DNA of 64,000 nucleotides from Actinoplanes sichuanensis (lineage in GTDB: Bacteria; Actinomycetota; Actinomycetes; Mycobacteriales; Micromonosporaceae): positions 11,001,501 through 11,065,500 of the forward strand of contig NZ_AP028461.1 of assembly GCF_033097365.1 (NCBI RefSeq). The letters run 5' to 3'. The notes under the pieces were generated by a model, which was not told the origin of the DNA, searched no databases, and saw only the letters and a program-made list of their open reading frames with translations. Made by a program: the position numbers and the translations under genes. Below, piece after piece: positions 58,752-64,000 of this stretch (within the stretch, counting starts at the first letter, position 1; every line of letters begins with the position of its first letter).

Positions 58752-59909
58752 TCACAGCGGACGGTAGGCGACCTCCGGGTCGAGCAGGGTCACCCAGGAC
58801 GGACGATAGCGGGGCAGGCGGGCGTCCATCTCCTCCTGGAGGTTGGTCCGCCACGGGCCGGAGACCCCGTCGTCGTGCCACCAGGGCGGCCACGAGTCGT
58901 ACCGCCGCTCCACCTGGACACCGGCGGCGCTCGTCTCGATCCGCAGGAACAGCCATCGGCCGTACCGCGGATCGGACTCGGCCCGGCGCAGCGCCCGGAC
59001 CAACTCGGTGAGCCGCCGGAAGGCGGCGTAACGCTCCTCGTCCGGCCGATCGGCAGGCGGCCGATCGCCGGGCTGTGCGCTGAAACTCGTGGCGTCCGAA
59101 TACGCCAGCAGTGAGCACCGCCCGTCGGCGTGCGGCGCGCGGTCCTGCAGCCAGCCGACGAGCGTGTCCAACTCGGTGGTGGTCGGCGGCGTGGGCCGGG
59201 ACAGCTCCGGCGAGTCCTGCATGGCGGCCCAGACCAGCCGGTCGTGCTCGCCCTGGCTGAGCCGCCGGACCCGACGCATCGGCGGGCGCCGGCCCGGCTC
59301 GATCCGGGGCGCGGCACTGCCCGGCACGAGACCGCCCCGGGTGGCGGTGGCCATCGCGGCGGCCAGCTGATCCGGTGCCGGATCGATCAGCAGGTCGGTG
59401 AAATGCATGGCGGACAACTCGGCGCGAACCGCCGCGGCCAGCAGGCGTTCGGCCACCGGGCGGGGACCGAACCGGGTCAGCGCGATCAGCGCGCCCTCCC
59501 CGGTCAGCACCGGCCCGACCAGGTCGGTCATCCCGTCCGACCAGCCATCCCGGTAGCGCACCCGTGACCAGCGGCCGCTCTCGTGCCAGATGACGAAACC
59601 GAGCCGGTCCCGCTCGGCGAGGGGGGCCAGTGTCGCCCACGGAAGCCAGTCGGGGGCGCCGGTGAGCGGGTCGGCCGGTGGATCGTCGCGCCCGGCGGCA
59701 CTGTGCTCGTGATGATCGCCGTAGAGTACCGCGCGCCGCCCGTCGAGCAGCGCGAACCTGGCCCAGCTCCCGTCCGGGAGGTCCCGGCCGGCCCCGTGGT
59801 CGTCGATCGACCAGGAGCCGGTGCGGCCGAGCGCGACATGTGTGGCGCTCAGCGTCGCCCAGCGGGTCCAGAGCAGTCCGGGCGCGGGCAGGTCCACGTC
59901 GGTCAGCAT
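58752..59909 (-). CDS. Hypothetical protein, no recognised domain
   Basis: The 385-residue protein from ATG 59909 is rich in Trp, Arg and Asp. Segments such as GSWARFALLDGRRAVLYGDHH and YDSWPPWWHDDG suggest a globular cytoplasmic protein. I see no signal peptide, membrane helix or catalytic motif. Codon use and third-position GC are like its neighbours. It may belong to actinobacteria-specific families of unknown role. Confidence 0.7.
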   Translation of the reverse strand: MLTDVDLPAPGLLWTRWATLSATHVALGRTGSWSIDDHGAGRDLPDGSWARFALLDGRRAVLYGDHHEHSAAGRDDPPADPLTGAPDWLPWATLAPLAERDRLGFVIWHESGRWSRVRYRDGWSDGMTDLVGPVLTGEGALIALTRFGPRPVAERLLAAAVRAELSAMHFTDLLIDPAPDQLAAAMATATRGGLVPGSAAPRIEPGRRPPMRRVRRLSQGEHDRLVWAAMQDSPELSRPTPPTTTELDTLVGWLQDRAPHADGRCSLLAYSDATSFSAQPGDRPPADRPDEERYAAFRRLTELVRALRRAESDPRYGRWLFLRIETSAAGVQVERRYDSWPPWWHDDGVSGPWRTNLQEEMDARLPRYRPSWVTLLDPEVAYRPL

Positions 59910-59956
59910 CTGTCCACTGTGCCAAATGGATCCGGGGTCCAGGCACCCCCGGTCTT

Positions 59957-60022
59957 CTACGATGCGGTGGTCAGGTTCGCGGTGGACATCCGGAAGAACT
60001 CGGTCGCCTCCACGATCCGCAT
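59957..60022 (-). CDS. Possible 21-residue small ORF
   Basis: The ORF reads MRIVEATEFFRMSTANL and ends in TTAS. Its ATG is preceded by GAGGGAG at 5 nt, one of the best ribosome sites in this region, in the 210-bp gap between two minus-strand genes. It could be a regulatory leader or small peptide. Its short length makes chance possible. Confidence 0.3.
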   Translation of the reverse strand: MRIVEATEFFRMSTANLTTAS

Positions 60023-60119
60023 CGTCGCTCCCTCGCATCGGGCCCGGCGGGTCGGCCGGGGTTTCGTCTCGGTACAGGGATGAGGCAGCCGATCCGGATG
60101 TGACAGCGCGGAGGTGCGG

Positions 60120-60710
60120 TCAGTGGCGGGGGAGTTCGCTCTGGGCGGCGGCCAGCCAGTCGAGGGCGTACTCCAGATCGATCGCGGCGGCCCGGCGGCG
60201 GTGTGAGCGGTGATCGCGGGCCATGGCGGCACACGCCTCGATCCGGCGGCGGAAAGCGACGTATCGGTAGTGGTCGTCGATCGGTGCCGGACCGTCGACG
60301 GTAGTCCGGTCCCGGTGGCGGCGCAGGCGCTGCAATCCGGCGACGGCCAGTAACGCCACCCACAGGGCGACGACCGCGGTCGCCGGGACACCGGCCGCCT
60401 TCAGGGTCTTCTCCGGGAGGCCGGTGGACAGCAGCGCCGCCGCCGTCAGCAGGCCGGTCGTGGTGCCGAGCAGCGCGGCGGCCGGATCGGCGAGACGGCG
60501 GCCCGGATGCTCTCCGCGGCGGCCGGTGGCGGCCCGGACCCGGCGGCGGGCCTGGCCCAACCGAGCGAAGACCACCCGGTCCGGACGGTCGGCCGACCAG
60601 TCCCGGCTCTGGGCATCGGTGATCAGGGCCGCCAGGTCACGGTCGATCGCCGCGAGCCGGGGCCGGGCCTCCCCGGAGAACGGGTCCTCGCGGACCAGCG
60701 AACGCGTCAC
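60120..60710 (-). CDS. Hypothetical membrane protein (second of a coupled pair)
   Basis: The 196-residue protein has two membrane helices near the middle (AALLGTTTGLLTAAALLST and VVALWVALLAVAGLQRL) flanked by Arg-rich cytoplasmic segments. It starts at a GTG that overlaps the stop of the upstream membrane-protein gene (GTGA). The two have similar hydropathy layout: helical cytoplasmic N terminus, hairpin of two helices, helical C terminus, so they may form a hetero-complex. Function unknown. Confidence 0.65.
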   Translation of the reverse strand: MTRSLVREDPFSGEARPRLAAIDRDLAALITDAQSRDWSADRPDRVVFARLGQARRRVRAATGRRGEHPGRRLADPAAALLGTTTGLLTAAALLSTGLPEKTLKAAGVPATAVVALWVALLAVAGLQRLRRHRDRTTVDGPAPIDDHYRYVAFRRRIEACAAMARDHRSHRRRAAAIDLEYALDWLAAAQSELPRH

Positions 60711-61324
60711 GGGGAGTCCTTCCGCAGGTCGCCGAGGTGCCGTTCGACACAGTCGACGGCCTGGCACAGCAACTGGTCGGCGTACGCGAGACGGCGGACC
60801 ACCGGATCGGTGCGAATGGCCCGGCGTAGTTCCGGCGCACTCCAGTTACCGGCGCCGGCCTGCCGCAGAGCCGCCGAGACGAGCCGCACCCGGGCCCGGG
60901 ACAGTCGCTCCGGCAGCCCGGCCGGTCCGGCTTCGGCAGCGGGTCCCGGCGTGGTGCGGGAGAGACGTCGACGTCCGATCAGGGAGTAGACGTGCCGGCT
61001 CGCCCAGGGGGCGGCCGCAGCCGCGATCAGCAACGTGCCCCCGGCGAGGGCGAGGACCCCGCCGGTGCCCAGACCCAGTGCCCCGGCCAGCGCCGTCGAG
61101 CCCGCCACCAGCAGGAACGTCGCAAGCGTCAGGACCAGCACCCGGGTCGGCCCGGCCAGCACCCCGGCGGCTTCGGTGAGCACCCCGTCGAAGGCGGTCA
61201 GGCGGGCCGTCGCCGAACGGAGCCAGACCTGGCCGGCGTCACCCGCGTCGCCGATCTCGGCCAGCCCGTCCGCGACCATCACGCGCACCGCGGCGAGTTC
61301 GGTGGAGAGGGCGCGTACCGACAT
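60707..61324 (-). CDS. Hypothetical membrane protein (first of a coupled pair)
   Basis: The 205-residue protein has two adjacent membrane helices (VLVLTLATFLLVAGSTALAG, GVLALAGGTLLIAAAAAPWA) and a C-terminal helical region with CQAVDCVERHLGDLR. No recognised domain. It is translationally coupled to the following gene and both are expressed on the minus strand, upstream of nothing obvious in common. Function unknown. Confidence 0.65.
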   Translation of the reverse strand: MSVRALSTELAAVRVMVADGLAEIGDAGDAGQVWLRSATARLTAFDGVLTEAAGVLAGPTRVLVLTLATFLLVAGSTALAGALGLGTGGVLALAGGTLLIAAAAAPWASRHVYSLIGRRRLSRTTPGPAAEAGPAGLPERLSRARVRLVSAALRQAGAGNWSAPELRRAIRTDPVVRRLAYADQLLCQAVDCVERHLGDLRKDSP

Positions 61325-61377
61325 GAGTCGAGCGTCGCACTGCGACGCGCGTCACGCAGCACCCGAACTGTCGTGTT

Positions 61378-62103
61378 TCAGCGGCCGAGCGTTCGTAACC
61401 ACGACGCGGCGGCGTCCGCTGTGGACACCGTACGGGCGTCGGGGGTCGGCGGCCGGTTCACCATGAGGACGGGAACGCCCAGCTCACGGGCGGCGACGAG
61501 CTTGGCGTCGGCGCCACCGCTGTCCTTGGTGACGAGCACGTCGATCCGGTGCCCGATGATCAGCTCCCGTTCGGACTCGACGGTGAACGGCCCCCGATCG
61601 AGCAACACCTCCAGGTGCGGCGGCACGGCTCCGGTGGGTGGTTCCACCGAGCGGGCCAGGAACCAGCAGCCGTCGAGCCCGGCGAAATGCGCGAGCCCCT
61701 GCCGCCCGGTGGTCAGGAACACCCGCCGGCCGAGCCCGGGCAGCAGCCCGGCCGCCTCCGGCAGCGACGCGACACGATGCCACTCGTCACCCGGTCCGGC
61801 CGTCCAGCCGGGCCTTTTCACCATCAGCAGGGGTACGCCCGAAGCCCCGCACGCCACCGCCGCGTTCCCACTGATCGCCGCGGCGAACGGATGCGTCGCG
61901 TCGACGACCGCGTCGATCCGCTCGTCCCGCAGATACCGGGTCAGCCCGTCCACCCCGCCGAACCCGCCGATCCGCACGTCACCGGCCGGCCGGAGGGGAT
62001 CGGTGGTCCGCCCGGCCAACGAGGTGACGACGTCGAACTCGTCGGCGACCATCCCGGCTAGCCGCCGAGCCTCGGTCGTCCCACCGAGCACCAGCACCCT
62101 CAC
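61378..62103 (-). CDS. cobK: Precorrin-6A reductase CobK
   Basis: The 241-residue NADPH-dependent enzyme reduces precorrin-6A to 6B in corrin-ring synthesis. It has the N-terminal VLVLGGTTEARRLAGMV motif, DATHPFAAAISGNAAVAC, and ITVLVTKDSGG-like block VLVTKDSGGADAKLVAARE near the C terminus, all usual for CobK. GTG 62103 overlaps the stop of cobM. It is the last gene of the cob cluster on the minus strand here. Confidence 0.93.
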   Translation of the reverse strand: MRVLVLGGTTEARRLAGMVADEFDVVTSLAGRTTDPLRPAGDVRIGGFGGVDGLTRYLRDERIDAVVDATHPFAAAISGNAAVACGASGVPLLMVKRPGWTAGPGDEWHRVASLPEAAGLLPGLGRRVFLTTGRQGLAHFAGLDGCWFLARSVEPPTGAVPPHLEVLLDRGPFTVESERELIIGHRIDVLVTKDSGGADAKLVAARELGVPVLMVNRPPTPDARTVSTADAAASWLRTLGR

Positions 62104-62843
62104 GGGCGGCAGCGGTCGGCGGAGTACAGGTGACTGTCCGGGAACTGGCCGGCCGTCAGGGCCGCGCCGACCACGATCACCGCGGTACGGCGTACCCCCG
62201 CGGCTTTGACCTGGTCGGTGATGTCGGCGAGCGTGCCGCGAAGGATGATCTCGTCGGGCCGTGAGGCCCGCGCCACCACCGCGACCGGGCAGTCCGTGCC
62301 GTAGTTGTCGGTGAGTTCGGCGACGACCGCGTCGATCCGCTGGACCGCGAGGTGCAGCACCATGGTGGCCCGGCTGGCGCCGAGGGTGGCCAGGTCCTCG
62401 CCGGGCGGCATGGCGGTGGCCCGTTCCGCGGTGCGGGTGAGGATGATCGTCTGCGCCACTTCGGGAACGGTGAGCTCCCGGCCGAGGGCGGCCGCGGCGG
62501 CGGCGAAGGCGGGCACTCCGGGAGTCACGTCGTAGGGCACCCCGGCCGCGTCGAGTCGCCGCATCTGCTCGGCGACCGCGCTGAACACCGAGGGGTCACC
62601 GGAATGCAGCCGGGCCACGTCCACACCCGACTCGTGGGCGGCGACCATCTCGGCGATGATCTCGTCGAGCGTGAGATTCGCGGTGTCGATCTTGCGGGCG
62701 CCGGGTGGGCAGGCGTCCAGCAGCTCGGCCGGGACCAGGCTGCCGGCGTAGAGACAGACCGGCGCGGCCGCGATCAGCCGGTGCCCGCGCAGCGTGATCA
62801 GGTCGGCGGCGCCCGGACCGGCGCCGATGAAGTGGACCGTCAT
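62100..62843 (-). CDS. cobM: Precorrin-4 C11-methyltransferase CobM
   Basis: The 247-residue SAM-dependent methyltransferase adds the C-11 methyl group in cobalamin synthesis. Marks: VHFIGAGPGAADLITLRGH at the N terminus, LHSGDPSVFSAVAEQMRRL, and VTPGVPAFAAAAAALGREL, with TIILTRTAERATAMP. ATG 62843 overlaps the stop of cobL (ATGA), and its own stop overlaps cobK. The three genes are translated in a coupled chain. Confidence 0.95.
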   Translation of the reverse strand: MTVHFIGAGPGAADLITLRGHRLIAAAPVCLYAGSLVPAELLDACPPGARKIDTANLTLDEIIAEMVAAHESGVDVARLHSGDPSVFSAVAEQMRRLDAAGVPYDVTPGVPAFAAAAAALGRELTVPEVAQTIILTRTAERATAMPPGEDLATLGASRATMVLHLAVQRIDAVVAELTDNYGTDCPVAVVARASRPDEIILRGTLADITDQVKAAGVRRTAVIVVGAALTAGQFPDSHLYSADRCRP

Positions 62844-64000
62844 GGCCGTACCGCCCAGATCGTGACCGGCATGAAGGATCGCCACCCGGTGAATCCGCCG
62901 ACCGGGGAGCCACGCTGCACGGTGATCCGTGAGAGTTCACCGCCGAGTTTCGCGTAGGCGGCCGCGACGACCGCCTCCGATTCGACGGTGACCGCGTTCG
63001 CCACCAGCCGCCCGCCGGGCCGTAGTGCGGTGAGACAACGGTCCAGGACGCCGTCGCGGGTCAATCCGCCTCCAATGAAGATGGTGTCCGGCCGGGGCAG
63101 GCCGTCGAGCGCGTCGGGCGCCCGACCGTGCACCACCCGCAGGCCGGGAACGCCGAGAGTGGCCGCGTTCGTGGTGATCGTGGCGATCCGGTCGGCCGAC
63201 GACTCGACGGCGATCGCCCGGCACGACGGATGAGCGCGCATCCACTCGATGCCGATGCTGCCGGACCCGGCACCGACGTCCCACAGCAGCTCACCGGGAG
63301 CAGGCGCGAGCAGGGCCAGGGTGATCGCCCGCACCTCCCGTTTGGTCAGTTGCCCATCGCTCTGATAGCTGTCGTCCGGCAGACCCGGGACCATTCCCCG
63401 GGCCGGGCCGGCATCACACTCGATGGCGACGATGTTGAGCGGGTCGCCCTCCGGCGCCGCCCAATCGCCGGCGGTCCCGGTGATCAGTCGGGCGGCCGGG
63501 CCGCCGAGCTGCTCCAGGACGGTCAGGACCGCCGACCCGTGGCCACGGGCGGCCAGCAGCCCGGCCACCGCCGCCGGGGTGTGCGCTCCGGCCGACAGCA
63601 CGAGGATGCGGCGACCGGGATTGATCGCCCGGTTCAGAGTCTCGACCGGCGCCGTGACCAGGCTCACCACATCGGTGGTGGAAAGATCCCAGCCCAGGCG
63701 GGCCGCGGCCAGCGACACCGACGACGGATGCGGGACGACGGTGATCGCCGCCGGGCCCAGCACGCGGGCCAGAGTGGTGCCGATCCCGTGGAGCATCGGA
63801 TCACCGCTGGCCAACACGCACACCCGACGGCCGCGCTCCGCCTCGAACAGGCCGGGCAGGGCGGGGACCAGCGGAGACGGCCATCGGACGCGCCGTGCGG
63901 TGACGGTTTCGGGTAGCAGATCGAGCTGCCGGGAGCCGCCGAACACCACCTCGGCGGCGGCCAGCGCGGTCTGTGCCGTACCGGCGAGGTCCGGCCAGCC
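62840..64000 (-). CDS. cobL: Precorrin-6Y C5,15-methyltransferase (decarboxylating) CobL, 5' cut by window edge
   Basis: 386 codons are visible; the first few residues lie beyond the window, as the open frame continues to the last base (GWPDLAGTAQTALAAAEVV). The N-terminal half is a CobL/CbiE methyltransferase (VFGGSRQLDLLP, LASGDPMLHGIGTTLA) and the C-terminal half is a CbiT domain (LLWDVGAGSGSIGIEWMRAH, FIGGGLTRDGVLDRC). It methylates C5 and C15 and decarboxylates precorrin-6B. The stop overlaps cobM. Confidence 0.93.
   Translation of the reverse strand, partial: GWPDLAGTAQTALAAAEVVFGGSRQLDLLPETVTARRVRWPSPLVPALPGLFEAERGRRVCVLASGDPMLHGIGTTLARVLGPAAITVVPHPSSVSLAAARLGWDLSTTDVVSLVTAPVETLNRAINPGRRILVLSAGAHTPAAVAGLLAARGHGSAVLTVLEQLGGPAARLITGTAGDWAAPEGDPLNIVAIECDAGPARGMVPGLPDDSYQSDGQLTKREVRAITLALLAPAPGELLWDVGAGSGSIGIEWMRAHPSCRAIAVESSADRIATITTNAATLGVPGLRVVHGRAPDALDGLPRPDTIFIGGGLTRDGVLDRCLTALRPGGRLVANAVTVESEAVVAAAYAKLGGELSRITVQRGSPVGGFTGWRSFMPVTIWAVRP

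Overview
The window is high-GC chromosomal DNA of an actinobacterium. Many genes start with GTG, genes often overlap by 4 bp (ATGA/GTGA), and the families present (BsaP-like protein, RskA-type anti-sigma factor, desferrioxamine genes with an IdeR/DmdR-type iron box, GH64 glucanase with CBM2, MFS 'small subunit') fit Micromonosporaceae such as Actinoplanes best. That placement is an inference from gene content. I saw no rRNA, tRNA, CRISPR array, insertion sequence or prophage. The region reads as ordinary chromosome with accessory islands.

Layout. 1-0.6 kb: the end of bioB with an overlapping small Cys-rich gene (BsaP-like). 0.6-3.6 kb: two ACT-domain proteins, a 39-residue Cys-rich protein and a RibD-like reductase. 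3.6-10.1 kb: a four-gene DNA-end-processing operon, HerA-like ATPase, SbcD (Mre11), SbcC (Rad50) and a NurA-like protein, preceded by three DnaA-box-like 9-mers. 10.1-15.4 kb: an ECF sigma / RskA-like anti-sigma pair followed by three exported proteins (COG4315-type lipoprotein, membrane-anchored DUF4142 protein, Asn/Gly-repeat protein). 15.4-22.7 kb: housekeeping genes (AlkA-like glycosylase, CNNM/CorC-type membrane protein, GAF protein, lipid kinase, metallo-hydrolase, LURP-one protein, dGTPase).

22.8-28.4 kb: minus-strand SDR, GMC oxidoreductase, GT39 mannosyltransferase-like protein, a reduced intradiol-dioxygenase-like protein and a CDP-alcohol phosphatidyltransferase. 28.5-31.5 kb: a fatty-acid desaturase divergent from a NarL-type two-component system, with a 20-bp perfect palindrome between them, suggesting a DesK/DesR-like membrane-lipid circuit. 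31.5-42.5 kb: BNR protein, membrane hydrolase, PAS-GGDEF diguanylate cyclase, acyl-CoA dehydrogenase, LigD-type polymerase, a second sigma/anti-sigma-like pair, and an OFA-type MFS transporter with a 30-residue partner. 42.5-50.3 kb: a LacI-regulated sugar ABC importer without an ATPase gene, a GH51 arabinofuranosidase, then a CBM2-GH64 glucanase.

50.4-57.8 kb: an iron-boxed hydroxamate siderophore operon. Lysine decarboxylase and N-hydroxylase genes are followed by two fusion genes, GNAT::IucA/IucC synthetase (DesC::DesD) and penicillin-acylase::GNAT (DesG/DesH-like). The second fusion keeps a strong internal Shine-Dalgarno and GTG in frame at its junction. 57.8-61.3 kb: a decayed PIN toxin with its upstream partner, DUF1905 and unknown genes. 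61.4-64 kb: cobK, cobM and the 5'-truncated cobL of cobalamin synthesis, on the minus strand.
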